Both the position numbers and the translations under genes were made by a program. Below, in pieces: positions 1 through 10,891 of a stretch of DNA of 64,000 bases. The stretch is taken from assembly GCA_020205615.1 (NCBI GenBank), contig CM035166.1, forward strand, positions 77,524,679 through 77,588,678, read 5' to 3'. The notes under the pieces are model-generated. The model searched no databases, was not told where the DNA came from, and saw nothing but the letters and a program-made list of their open reading frames with translations. The stretch's first letter is position 1, and each line of letters opens with the position of its first letter. Source of the DNA: Panax quinquefolius (lineage: Eukaryota > Streptophyta > Magnoliopsida > Apiales > Araliaceae).

Positions 1-1188
1 TCTCTAGATTATCGAGCGTATTTTTGTGAGTATTTTGATACTTTGAGAGTTGTTATTCAAAGGTAAGTTTCACATCGATTATATCCAAATTCATCCAAAA
101 GTACTGGTTATTTTGAGGTAAGGGATGTTATTTTCTTCAGAATGATATTATTTTCTTCAATATCATTATGCTGAAATATTGATATGAATTTTATTGTGGA
201 ATTTCTACCTTTTTGTGTTGGGGTTACTATTCACGTATACGACACTATTCACCGAAAAATGAAATTTTTCCTTTATGTCCAAGATGTCTATTATGGTTAC
301 TATCTTTGATTATGTTTTGATCTTTATTTTTGAATCCTGCTTCAAAATTGGATATTATGGAGTATTATTGATCTTGGATACACTATAATATGAATCCCTA
401 ATATTTGTCCTTCTATCTCACTGGATTCCTTTTCTTTAAAATATTTCTCATCATCCTCAGTCTTAAATGATGATGTTACTGAATATCTTTGGCCTATAGT
501 GCAAAGATGAATGATTAACTGATGAATATCTTTGGTCCGTAGTGCAAAGATGAACAGGTGTTGAGATGGACATGACCGACTGGTGATACAAATGAATATC
601 TTTGGCCTGTAGTGTAAAGATGAATATTTGATTAAAGATGTATATTGATTGTTGTTACAGGGATAAAATATTGATGATGGACTTTTAAAACTTAGAAGAT
701 AGTAGAACTCATTCTCTACGTGACTCTTCTAATGGATTGCTGTTTCCGCTGCATTTGTTGATCTAAAACTTGTTATCTATTATATTTTATCAGATTTTTC
801 CCTGCTGAAGACTAATGATAATTTGTTGTATATTATCTTAGTCATAATATTCTTTACTAGGCTAGTTGAGCTCACCCTTTTACTTTTTGTTCCATTTTTC
901 TTCTCATGAGGTGAGAACATAGCAGGATCTAGTCGGGGTATGGAGTGATGGTTCTAGAAAGATGTTTTAGCAGTCCTCACTATTTTTGTAAAATAGTGTA
1001 TGAATAATTGTAACAAGGACTTATTTGAGTGTGGATATTGTCTAGAAGATAATATTTGTATTTAAACTCACAGTATGTGTTGTCGTATTTTGCACGACAA
1101 TTGTATTATTGAAGTTGTAGTTTGCTTTCTGTACCATGTATTTGGTGACTCAGAATGGGTGTTGTATACCTATTTTGGGGGCATCACA
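1..1188 (+). repeat. 5' LTR of Tekay-1, truncated by the window edge
   Basis: Aligns almost base for base with 8291-9520, the right half of the 3' LTR, and ends in CATCACA just before the primer-binding site. It carries three short hairpin-like units in which ATCTTTGG is followed by CAAAGAT, between about 480 and 640. Small differences from the 3' copy show the element is not recent. Confidence 0.9.
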
Positions 1189-1190
1189 GT

Positions 1191-1203
1191 TGGTATTAGA
1201 GCT
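1191..1203 (+). other. Primer-binding site, initiator tRNA-Met type
   Basis: TGGTATTAGAGCT lies two bases after the LTR end and is one mismatch from TGGTATCAGAGC, the complement of the plant initiator tRNA-Met 3' end. It fixes the 5' LTR boundary and the plus-strand orientation. Confidence 0.85.
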
Positions 1204-1376
1204 TAGGAATATGGTCTTTGGCGGAGATCGGGGAATAGAACTAGGAGGGGAGAGATGAGTAAATCTTTCGCTAGTATGTCCTACCTAAGCTTATTTGTTG
1301 GTCGGTCATAATATAGGGATATTATGTTATATATTAATTTGTTTAATTAACCTTTGTTTTATGGAAGTATTTAAGA

Positions 1377-2350
1377 ATGGCTACTGAGAACGTTAATAAT
1401 GGAGTATATGAGACTGTGGAACAACCTTTAGTCACAAACCAAGAGAACGTACAACAGGAAGGCAATATTCCTCATATAAATAACACTACCGAGCAAACGA
1501 TGAATGATGGAATATTTAGGAGCTTTTTGCAGTTCATGCAAAATCAGACGAGGGAGACTCGTGTACAAAATACGGGTGGAAGTGATAAGAACGCTGCCAT
1601 GCATCACAACCAAGCGCTTCAAGGAGTTGGGACCACCAGAATTCTTTGGAAAGCTGGATTCGATCAAGGCAAAAACTTGGGTTAAGCAAATTACCAAGAT
1701 ATTCGATGTCTTGGGATGTACGGAAGAACAAAAGGTTCCATTCGCCACCTTTATGTTCCGTGGTGTGGCAGCTTACTGGTGGGAATCCGTGAAGCGTACC
1801 CAGCCAGCCGCACTCAACATGTCTTGGGAAAGATTCTAGAAACTGTTCAATGACAAGTACTTTCCTGAAAGTATTCGTTATATGAAGGAGGTAGAGTTTA
1901 TTAGACTGGAATAGAACAACATGACGATGTCTCAGTACGAGGCGAAGTTCGCGGAGTTATCCAGATGTTGTCAACAGGGCTCAATTATTAGAGTGAGATA
2001 GTGAATATGTTCAACCGAGGGACCACAACCAGGGTCTTACCGGTGACAGCAATCATCAGAGTGATGATAACCAACGAGGAGGGAAAAATACGGACAAAAG
2101 CGGTAACCACTCAGGTGGTAATCGTGGCCATGATAATAGGAGAGGTGAGTCAAGTGGAAATTTCAAAAAGAGGAGATTCAACAATGATGGGAAGACATCA
2201 GCAGTAGCACCAGCATCAACTATTGCTAGGGGAGGAGAACGACCACCGGTCGTGTGTTATAAATACGGGAAAGAGGAACATATCAGCCTAAACTGCCCAC
2301 AACAATCCAAGGTATGTTATAACTGTGGAAAGGAGGGCCATATAGCTCGA
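1377..2350 (+). pseudogene. gag: Tekay-1 gag, frameshifted
   Basis: Encodes the capsid/nucleocapsid part of the polyprotein. An ATG at 1377 opens a frame of about 100 codons; near 1610 the reading passes to another frame that carries the conserved capsid region (LGPPEFFGK, WVKQITKIFDVLGC, FRGVAAYWWESV) until a stop near 1838. Two zinc knuckles follow at about 2257-2350. The first reads CYKYGKEEHI, with Tyr at the second Cys position; the second, CYNCGKEGHI, is intact. Compared with the related copy at 42104-52275, roughly 120 bp between the knuckles and the protease is missing. Not functional. Confidence 0.8.
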
Positions 2351-2352
2351 GA

Positions 2353-2691
2353 GTGTTCTATAACGAAACCAAGTTCAGCGAAGTTTATACCTTACTAGAT
2401 ATTGGTTCTACACATTCTTTTATCTCCCTTGCTTGTGCTCAACGTTTAAACTTGACTCCGGAGAAATTAGACTTTGATTTATCAGTGGAGACTCCGTTAG
2501 GAGAAACTTTCGTTACGTCCACTATTTATAAATCTTGCTTAATCCAAGTTGGCAGCATCACATTACCTATGGATCTTATCTCTTTAAAGATACTTGCTTT
2601 TGATGTGATTTTAGGGATTGATTGGTTAACCATTCATCATGCCAAAATTGATTGTTTTCATAAAGTTGTTAGTTTTCATATTCCTAACTAA
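2353..2691 (+). pseudogene. Tekay-1 aspartic protease fragment
   Basis: Retroviral-type aspartic protease segment of pol, which would process the polyprotein. The active-site region reads LLDIGSTHSFIS, where the family has D-T/S-G, so Thr is replaced by Ile. The later motif VILGIDWL is the usual second protease signature. The frame is open for about 110 codons and stops before the reverse transcriptase section. The matching segment in Tekay-2 retains DTGATHSF. Confidence 0.8.
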
Positions 2692-2697
2692 CCTGTT

Positions 2698-3713
2698 ATG
2701 CGAATTCAAGTAACTAAACCACTAAAATCAATCACTGTCATATCAAGTCATAAAGCTATTCGTTTATTGAAAAACGGATGTCAAGCTTTCTTAGCCCATG
2801 TTATGGATTTGAACAAAGACAAGTCAAATTTGAATAATATTTATGTTGTTAGTGAATTTCCTGACGTATTTCCTGAAGAACTTCCTGGTCTACCCCCAGA
2901 ACGTGATGTTAAATTCTTTATTGACCTTGAACCGGGTACAAAACCCATTTCTAAAACCCCATATCGAATGGATCCTATTGAACTTCAGGAGTTAAAATTC
3001 CAACTACAGGAGTTATTAGACATCAGTTTCATTCATCCTAGTACATCTCCTTGGGGTGCTCCTGTTTTATTTGTAAAGAAGAAAGCGGGAGTATGCAACT
3101 TTGTATTGACTACCGAGAATTAAACCATGTCACCATCAAGAATAGGTATCTGTTACCTCGCATTGATGACCTGTTCGACCAGTTGCAAGGAGTACAATTC
3201 TTTTCAAAGATCGACCTTCGTTCTAGATATCATCAGCTGAAGATTAAAACTGAGAATATTCCAAAGACTGCCTTCAGAACTCGATACGGGCATTATGAAT
3301 TCTTAGTCATGTCTTTTGGATTGACTAATGCTCCTGCTGCTTTCATGGATATGATGAACCGAATATTCAAGGAATATTTGGATCAGTTCGTTGTTGTCTT
3401 TATTGATGACATCCTCATCTATTCCAAAAGCCATGAAGATCATGAGCACCATTTGAAGCTGATACTTGAAAGGCTTCGTGAAAACAAGCTATATGTCAAG
3501 CTGAAGAAATGGGAGTTCTGGCTTGAGGAAGTACCATTCCTTGGGCACGTGGTGTCAAAACATGGAGTATCTGTTGACCTGGCGAAGATTGAAGCAATAC
3601 AAAGTTGGGAGCAACCGAAGTTGGTGACCGAAGTGCGTAGCTTTCTAGGCTTAGCTGGTTATTATTGGAGATTTGTGGAAGAATTTTCTCGAATCGCTAC
3701 TCCGTTAACTTAG
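2698..3713 (+). pseudogene. pol: Tekay-1 reverse transcriptase
   Basis: RNA-dependent DNA polymerase domain in two overlapping frames (2698-3123 and 3051-3713), so a frameshift lies near 3090. Recognisable blocks are the Ty3/gypsy entry region ending in [13 protein letters not shown], the [12 protein letters not shown] block, [16 protein letters not shown] (the family has Gly where this copy has Arg), [16 protein letters not shown], and the catalytic [10 protein letters not shown] near 3400. The distal FLGLAGYY connection block is present, after which a stop (TAG at 3712) leads to RNase H. Non-functional through frameshift. Confidence 0.85.
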
Positions 3714-3717
3714 TTGA

Positions 3718-5460
3718 CTCGGAAGGATACAAAATTTGTATGGAGCGAGGAATGCGAGAAGAGTTTACAAGAGCTCAAGAGGAGACTCATTTCGGCACCT
3801 ATTCTGGCAATACCATCTGGTTCGGATGGATTTGTTAGGGGTGCTCATCGGTAAAAAAACCGAACCTAAGACTAAAAAAAACCGAGCGACATCGAACCGA
3901 AAAACCCAAAAATCAAGAACCGATACTGCAAGCATCAATAATCGGTTTGATGCAGTTTCGATACAAAAGTCGGTACCGGTTTTTTTGGTTCGGTTTTCGA
4001 TTATACCGCAATAATTAGATAAATTTTTTTTATATTAACAAATTTTTTAAAACTAAGAAATGAGACTAGTAAACTGATTGATTTTGTGCTTGATGTTGTT
4101 AGGAAGGAGGCTGAGAATTGTGACTGCTTGATGGGTAATGGGTTACATATTTTTAATTTTATAAATTTATGTTATATATGTGCATATCAATATGAATTTG
4201 TTTTGCTTGTGTGTTTTGTTGTTTATATTGTTATGTTTATGGTTGTTCTTGTTATTGTGTTTTACGCGTGTTTCTTCAATTTGATATAAAGATCATTAGA
4301 TTTTACAGAATGAATATAGGAATGGAGGGAGTAGTATATAAATATTAAAAAATAATTCTAAAATATTAAATATAATATTAATTATTTATATTATTTTTGT
4401 ATTGAAAAATAAAATATTATTTATTGGATATAAAATAATAAAAAAATTATAATTATATTTAATATTTAAAATAATATTAAAAATTAAACAATTAATTAGC
4501 AATTAATTAGAATAGATATTAGCAATTCACTATATTTAGCATTGTGATAGTAATAGTGTTTGGATCTACAATGCATGTAAACAACATCTTACGATGGTTG
4601 TCATCTCAGCGAAAACCTGTGGGGTACCTGTAAAATTTGTGGCATGTGAATGAATTCAAATATTTAAAAACATGATTTGGATCTGCATAGAAGGATAGAA
4701 CTAATTTAATACCCTATTGAGAGCAAGTTTCTGCTCCTAATGCTAACTATTAGAAAGCTGAAGAAAAAACTGCTTGCTTGATCAATTTAATCAGGACATG
4801 TGTCTCAATTCTACTATCATTTGGCTACTTTATCTTTTTTTCTGCCTTTTGCGTAACATGCATGAGCTATTGTTCTGTAGTCTGATGTGTTCTTGTAATA
4901 TGTTGCTTTTGTTCACAAGTCACAAGCTTTCGTGTATACAGCAATAATTCAAAAAAAAATTCGGTTTTTTTCGGTATTTCAGTTTTTACCGAATTCAAAA
5001 AAGTTATTACCGCTACCGGTATCGAAAAGTGTTAAAATACCGAAAAAACTGAAAATTTTGAACACCCCTAGGATTTATTATATACAGCGATGCTTCAGGT
5101 AAAGGGTTAGGATGTGTTCTCATGCAACATGGGAAAAGTCATAAACTTATCTTTCACAATAACTCAAAGAATATGAGAGGAATTATCCTACTCATGATCC
5201 TGGAGTTAATGACAATCGTTTTCGTTAAAAATCTGGAGACTCTACCTGTATGGGGAGAAAGTAGAGATTTATATGGACCATAAAAGTCTCAAATACTTCT
5301 TCACCCAAAAGGAACTCAACATGAGGCGGCACGACGTGAGCTCGAAATTTGTTGAAAGATTACGATCATACCATTCAATACCATCCCGGAAAAGCAAACG
5401 CATGGTGATGCGTTGAGTAGAAGATCGTATGCGAGATGCGAAGTCACGATGTTGTTAACA
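3718..5460 (+). pseudogene. Tekay-1 RNase H region, split by a hAT insertion
   Basis: RNase H would remove the RNA strand during reverse transcription. The left part (3718-3835) encodes the tether ending in a sequence like PSGSDGF; the right part resumes at 5071 with a sequence matching [16 protein letters not shown] and runs, with frameshifts, toward the integrase. The same stretch is uninterrupted in the related copy at 47580-47770, which shows the empty site directly. Confidence 0.8.
3836..5070. mobile_element. Non-autonomous hAT-like DNA transposon inside Tekay-1
   Basis: A 1235-bp insertion with inverted ends TAGGGGTGCTCA and, on the other strand, TAGGGGTGTTCA (one mismatch). It is flanked by GGATTTGT (3828-3835) and GGATTTAT (5071-5078), an 8-bp duplication with one mismatch, as expected for hAT. 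Both ends are rich in CGGTT/AACCG motifs, typical subterminal hAT repeats. The interior is very AT-rich with no long ORF resembling a transposase. The homologous Tekay-2 copy has GGATTTGTTATCTCTGCC with no insertion, the pre-insertion state. Confidence 0.88.
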
Positions 5461-5713
5461 CAAAGACCCATTTTATGACGATTTACAAAGAATGGAGATT
5501 GAGTTAAAGACTCCGGGGGACCCACGTGATGATTGCGAATATCTGAGTAGAACCAACTTTAATCGATCTGATTAAAGTCTTTGCTCAAGCTACGGACCAG
5601 GGGGCGACGTCGTATGAAGAAGAAAATGCAAGAAGGTGTTATTCTAGAAGCGAGAATCGATGAAGAAGGAATACTTGAAATCAACTCTGACTTTGCGTTC
5701 CTAACGATTCGAC

Positions 5714-6650
5714 TTGAAGCATAGAATCATGATGGAGGCACACAACACCCCATTTGCAATCCATCCTGGGAGTACCAAAATGTATCATGATCTTCAACAT
5801 ACATTTTGGTGGAACAATATAACGAAAGAGATCGCGGAGTTTATCTCGAGGTGTTTAACCTGTCAACGTGTAAAGGCGGAGCATCAAGTGCCAAAGGGTC
5901 CATTGCAACCACTTGAGATTTTGAAATGGAAGTGGGAACACATTACCATGGATTTCGTTACAGGTCTTCCCAAAGTTTCTCAAGGCATAGATGCGATTTG
6001 GGTTATTGTTGATAGATTAACCAAGTCTGCTCATTTCTTACCAATACGAGAAACTTATTCCCTTTAACGTCTTGCTCGTATGTACATGAATGAGATTGTG
6101 AGATTGCATGGCATGCCAGTATCCATAGTTTCGGATCGTGACCCAAGATTTACTTCAAGATTTTGGGTTAGCTTGCAGAAAGCTATGGGCACGGATTTAT
6201 GATTCAGTTATGCATACCATCCTCAAACCAGACGGACAATCGAGAGGACTATTCAAACTCTTGAAGATCTATTAAGACTCGTGGTCCTAGACTTCAAAGG
6301 AGTTGGGATAAGTACTTGCCAACGGGTGGAATTCTCCTACAACAACAATTTATCAAGCAAGTATAAGCATGGCTCCATTCGAGGCGTTGTATGGGACGAA
6401 AGTGTCGCTCTCCAGTATGCTAGGACGAGGTTGGGAGAAGCAACGTTGTTGGGACCAGAATTAGTACGCATGACTACAGAAAAGATCCAAATGATTTGAC
6501 AACGTATTCAAACCTCACAAGATCGACAAATGAGTTATGTTAATCTTCATCGAAAGGATGTGAAATTTAATATTGGAGATCATGTACTATTACGTATTTC
6601 TCCATGGAAGGGAGTTACAAGATTTGGGAAGAGATGAAAGCTCAATCCAC
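5714..6650 (+). pseudogene. Tekay-1 integrase
   Basis: Inserts the cDNA into the chromosome. The N-terminal zinc-binding part is at 5714-5880 (HPGSTKMYHDL, then CLTCQRVKAEH). The catalytic core begins with MDFVTGLP (first Asp) near 5950 and SDRDPRF (second Asp) near 6135, and the C-terminal part continues to about 6650. Stops near 6066 and several frameshifts, plus in-frame disruptions around 6200-6280, make it inactive. Confidence 0.82.
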
Positions 6651-6691
6651 GATTTGTTGGTCCATTTGAGATTCTTGACCGAATAGGAAGT

Positions 6692-7028
6692 GTGGCCTAT
6701 AGACTCGCATTACCTCCAAGCATGTCTCGTGTTCATAATGTTTTTCATATATCTATGCTTCGTAAATATGTGAAAGACCCAAACCACATTATTGTGTTAG
6801 AACCAGACGAGATAGCCGAAGATTTAACATACGAGGAGGTACCTGTTAAGATCTTGGATAGAAAAGAGCATGTCCTACCACCAATGTTATACCACAAGTT
6901 AAGGTTTTGTGGAGGAACCATGCTATTGAGGAAATGGCCTGGGAGTTAGAATCAGAAATGAAAGCAAGGTACCCTCACCTTTTCGAAACACCAGGTACGT
7001 ACGTCAATTTCGAGGACGAAATTTTATA
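6692..7028 (+). pseudogene. Tekay-1 integrase C-terminus and chromodomain-like tail
   Basis: Carries the [23 protein letters not shown] C-terminal integrase block just upstream, then [16 protein letters not shown] and the tail [15 protein letters not shown] followed in a shifted frame by a [12 protein letters not shown] sequence. These are the marks of the chromodomain region of Tekay elements, thought to steer integration toward heterochromatin. A frameshift near 6885 breaks it. A purine-rich tract follows at about 7029-7040. Confidence 0.75.
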
Positions 7029-7040
7029 AGGATGAGAGGT

Positions 7041-9520
7041 TGTAAGACCCCAACTTATTATGAATAAAATTGAATTTCCTCTATTTATTATTTTGAAATA
7101 ATAAGTAATTAATTTGATATAATGCTCTGGTTATGGGTGAAATGTGCAAATTTTACAAAATAAGCAAGTGGTTATAAAATAATCATTATTGTCGGGGAAT
7201 ATTCGTTTGGTCGTGGAATATTCTTTTTGTTAGGAATATCCGTACGACGACGCAGTCATTTGTGAGCCCCATAACGGAATAACTGTCGGATGAAGAAAAT
7301 GACAAAATTTGAGTTTTTATAAATAACAGCGTAGTTACCATTAACACTGTTGGATTACCTGGTGGTTAAAATACAATAATACGTGTGGTTGCCGATGGCA
7401 CTGATCGTATTACGATATTGTTGAATTATTGATTTTTACGTAAGAAGGCACTACTCAATAATTGTTACAGTAATTACTGTTCAATATTTATTTTATTGAT
7501 TCAATAATTGTTGCGTTGATATTTTATATTATTATTATTTCAATAATTATCACTGCACAGTATTTTCCATTATCAGATCAATAATTCATATTATTCAAAT
7601 AATATTATTAGATAACATTATTGGCAATGTCTAGAAAGTTCTGTCAAGGAGAGGTTTGGTCACCTAATTGCGCGCCAGTAAGGAGAAATCCTTATTGAAA
7701 AGCCCCCCCTTTCTCAGGAGCGGCTTTGGTTGTCATAATTGTGATTCTGTAATATTATTTATGAATAATTAATTATTAATTTATATGATAAGAAAATATT
7801 TATTTGATGTGGATATAAATGATGGATTTATTTATGTGATTATAAATGAAGTAATTAATGCTAAGGTGTTTTATCAGTATTTTGTCGGAATTGAGGTATT
7901 AAAAATCATCCGTTTATGGATTTCGGATATTTTCTGTTTGGAATTTGAAAAAACTCAAAGCTACAAAGTTGTAGAGAATTCGATTTCGTGTGGAATGGAC
8001 ATAAAATTCGTATTTTTTTGATAAACAGACTATTTTCTATGAATTACTGAACTTTCATAAAATAAAATTATTTTTATTAAATTATGGATGGGACCCACTT
8101 TTGGTTGGTGTTGAATACATGTGGGCTGCTATTTTTCTTCAAAGATGGTTGGTCTTGATTAGCATGCGTAGAAGAAAGAATGAGAAATATTAATATTTTA
8201 TTAATTTAGTCTCTTTGACGTTCTAGCATTTTCTATAAATAGACGCTTAGGTTAGAATTAAAAATTACACCAGAAACAAGTTTTCTTTCTCTCTAGATTA
8301 TCGAGCGTATTTTTGTGAGTATTTTGATACTTTGAGAGTTGTTATTCAAAGGCAAGTTTACACAAGACTATATCCAAAATTCAGTCAGAAGTACGGTTAT
8401 TTTGAGGTAAGGGATGTTATTTTCTTCGTAAATGATATTATTTTTTTCAATATCATTATGCTGAAATATTGATATGAATTTTATTGTGGAATTTCTACCT
8501 TTTTTGTGTCGGGGTTACTCTTCACATATACGACACTATTCACGTATACGACACTATTCACGAATAAGGCATTATTCACCGAAAAATGAATTTTTTCATT
8601 TTTGTCCAAGATATCTATTATGGTTACTATCTTTGATTGTATCCATGTTTTGATCTTTATTTTTGAATCCTGCTTCAAAATTGGATATTATAGAGTATTA
8701 TTGATCTTGGATACACTGTAATATGAATTCCTAATATTTGTGCTTCTGTCTCACTGGATTCATTTTCTTTAAAATATTTTTCATCATCCTCAGTCTTAAA
8801 TGATGATGTTACTGAATATCTTTGGCCTCTAGTGCAAAGATGAATGATTAACTGATGAATATCTTTGGCCCGTAGTGCAAAGATAAACAAGTGTTGATGA
8901 ACATGACCGACTGGTAATACAAATGAATATCTTTGGTCTATAGTTCAAAGATGAATATTTGATTAAAGATGTATATTGATTGTTGTTACAAGGATAAAAT
9001 ATTGATGATGGACTTTTAAATCTTAGAAGATAGTAGAACTTATTCTCGACGTGACTCTTCTAATGAATTGTTGTTTCCGCTGCATTTGTTGATTTAAAAC
9101 TTGTTGTCTATTATATTTTATCAGATTTTTCCTTGTTGAAGAATAATGATAATTTGTTGTATATTATCTTAGTCATAATATTCTTTACTGGGCTAGTTGA
9201 GCTCACTCTTTTCCTTTTTGTTCCATTTTTCTTCTCAGGAAGTGAGAACATAGCAGGATCTAGTCGGGGTATGGAGTGATAGTTCTAGAAAGATGTTTTA
9301 GCAGTCTTCACTATTTTTTGTAAAATAGTGTATGAATAATTGTAATGAGAACTTATTTAAGTGTGGATATTGTTTAGAAGACAATATTTATATTTAAATT
9401 CACAGTATGTGTTGTCGTATTTTGCACGACAATTGTATTATTGAAGTTGTAGTTTGTTTTCTGTACCATGTATTTGACGACTCAAAATGTGTGTTGTATA
9501 TCTATTTTGGGGACGTCACA
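7041..9520 (+). repeat. 3' LTR of Tekay-1
   Basis: A 2480-bp repeat beginning TGTAAGACCC directly after the purine tract and ending GACGTCACA. Its right part matches 1-1188. It contains short direct repeats of ACGACACTATTCACG near 8520-8575 and three ATCTTTGG...CAAAGAT units at 8815-8955. Short ORFs inside it are not conserved with the other LTRs and are not considered genes. Confidence 0.92.
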
Positions 9521-10805
9521 GTAATCACGTGTCTTTTACCAAACAGAAATGACACAATATAATCATTTTTTATTACCAGTAATCTTTGTTAAGGTGGATA
9601 TCCATTATGACTTGTAACAAACACCCCCTTATATCTCAAGTTTAATTTTCACTTAAATAAATTTATTTTTTTATGTGAATTATGTTTTTTTCATTTATAC
9701 GAAGACAACTTTGATTATTGATATTATTTCTTCCTCTATGTAAAATTTAATTTAATTATTTATATTGTACTCGAGTATGAGATTGTATTGAATTCCCTGA
9801 GATGGGGGCTTGAACTTTTTATTTTTTTATAATAAAATAATGTTTTTTTCGTTTCAAAATTAGAGATACAATTTAATTTTTGAGATCAAACAACGACGAC
9901 GAACTAAACTTCAAATTATAATTTGAATTTATTTAACTTTAGTTGCTACAATTATTATAATTATATAATATATAACAAAAACAATTTGTCACAATTTATT
10001 TCATACTAAACTTTTAATAATACTAAATTTGAAGTTTAATATGTTATTTAACTTCAAAAGTAAAATTGTATCTCTAATTTTAAAACGGATGATATTGCAA
10101 TTATTAGTTTATAAAACTAAATTGAATATAGATAAATAACCTGTTTTTTTTTAAAATGGCTAGAAATCCACCTGAATTTTTTTCCCGTCAAATAAATATT
10201 TTGCTTGAATTGAAGGAATAAAATTAGTAAAGAAATAAAATAGAGAAGGGAATGAAATAAAGAATAAGATAATCATTCCATTCCGGCTCAAATGAATCCT
10301 TCCATACTCTCCCTTAAAAAATAAAATTCACAAATTTCAAAAACGAAAATGGTTGATTCCATTACAAAGGACCAACTAAACATAATTTTTTTTATTCCAT
10401 ATAAATAACTCATTTTATTCCTACATTTTTGCAATCCAAATGTATCATTATTCTTTAGAAAAAACACTAATTCAGACTTCTGCCATTCTTTCCCCCCAAA
10501 AATTAGGATTTCATCTTTTTGTGCATATGGACAATTTATACGTTCCTATTAGAGGGACTCAATTTGATACAAACTATAGTCGCCACTTTTTTGTTCATCT
10601 TAACTAACAGAAGATGTGCAGCTTTTTAATCAAAAAGGAAATTCCTGGAGTAATACCAGTTATAACTAACAAGACACTACCACTAACCAGTGTAATCTTC
10701 GGATGGTATTTTTTTTGGTTCACTGTACACTGATACAAGTAACAAATTGGATTTCAGCTCATAAGCATTAATCTTTGGTAAGCGGTAGTCGTCATTGACA
10801 CGATC
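9521..10805. other. Intergenic stretch between Tekay-1 and the host gene
   Basis: About 1.3 kb of AT-rich sequence that includes the 3' untranslated side of the minus-strand gene ending at 10806. No coding region was recognised. An inverted-repeat element at 9850-10088 is listed separately. Confidence 0.6.
9850..10088. mobile_element. Small inverted-repeat element, Stowaway-like MITE
   Basis: The segment starts with CGTTTCAAAATTAGAGATAC and its far end, read on the other strand, starts CGTTTTAAAATTAGAGATAC, so about 24 bp pair with one or two mismatches. The CGTTTCAAAAT core resembles Tc1/mariner (Stowaway) MITE ends. A TA duplication is not clear. It lies 3' of the host gene. Confidence 0.5.
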
Positions 10806-10891
10806 TCAAGGAAACATCCCCTCAAGAAATTCATCAAAGCTTTCTTCATCATCGGTTTTGTGATCCCCGGCAGAAGTTGAAGTCTTTCTTC
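10806..10891 (-). CDS. FRA10AC1: FRA10AC1-like gene, exon 11 (stop codon)
   Basis: 86 nt, acceptor TCTTTGTAG. Codes GRKTSTSAGDHKTDDEES then FDEFLEGMFP and TGA at 10808-10806. The acidic FDEFLEGMFP end is the natural C-terminus. Confidence 0.9.

Larger units (their letters stand above)
1..9520 (+). mobile_element. Tekay-type Ty3/gypsy chromovirus (Tekay-1), 5' end beyond the window
   Basis: A nearly complete LTR retrotransposon. The segment 1-1188 matches the inner and right part of the repeat at 7041-9520, so the element is bounded by two long LTRs and the left one is cut by the window edge. Between them lie, in order, a primer-binding site, gag with zinc knuckles, aspartic protease, reverse transcriptase, RNase H, integrase and a chromodomain-type C-terminus, the order of Ty3/gypsy chromoviruses. 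LTRs of about 2.5 kb and the gag and integrase sequences point to the Tekay (Del) lineage. All reading frames contain stops or frameshifts and a hAT element splits the RNase H region, so the copy is dead. The five bases after the 3' LTR are GTAAT; the matching left duplication is outside the window. Confidence 0.92.
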
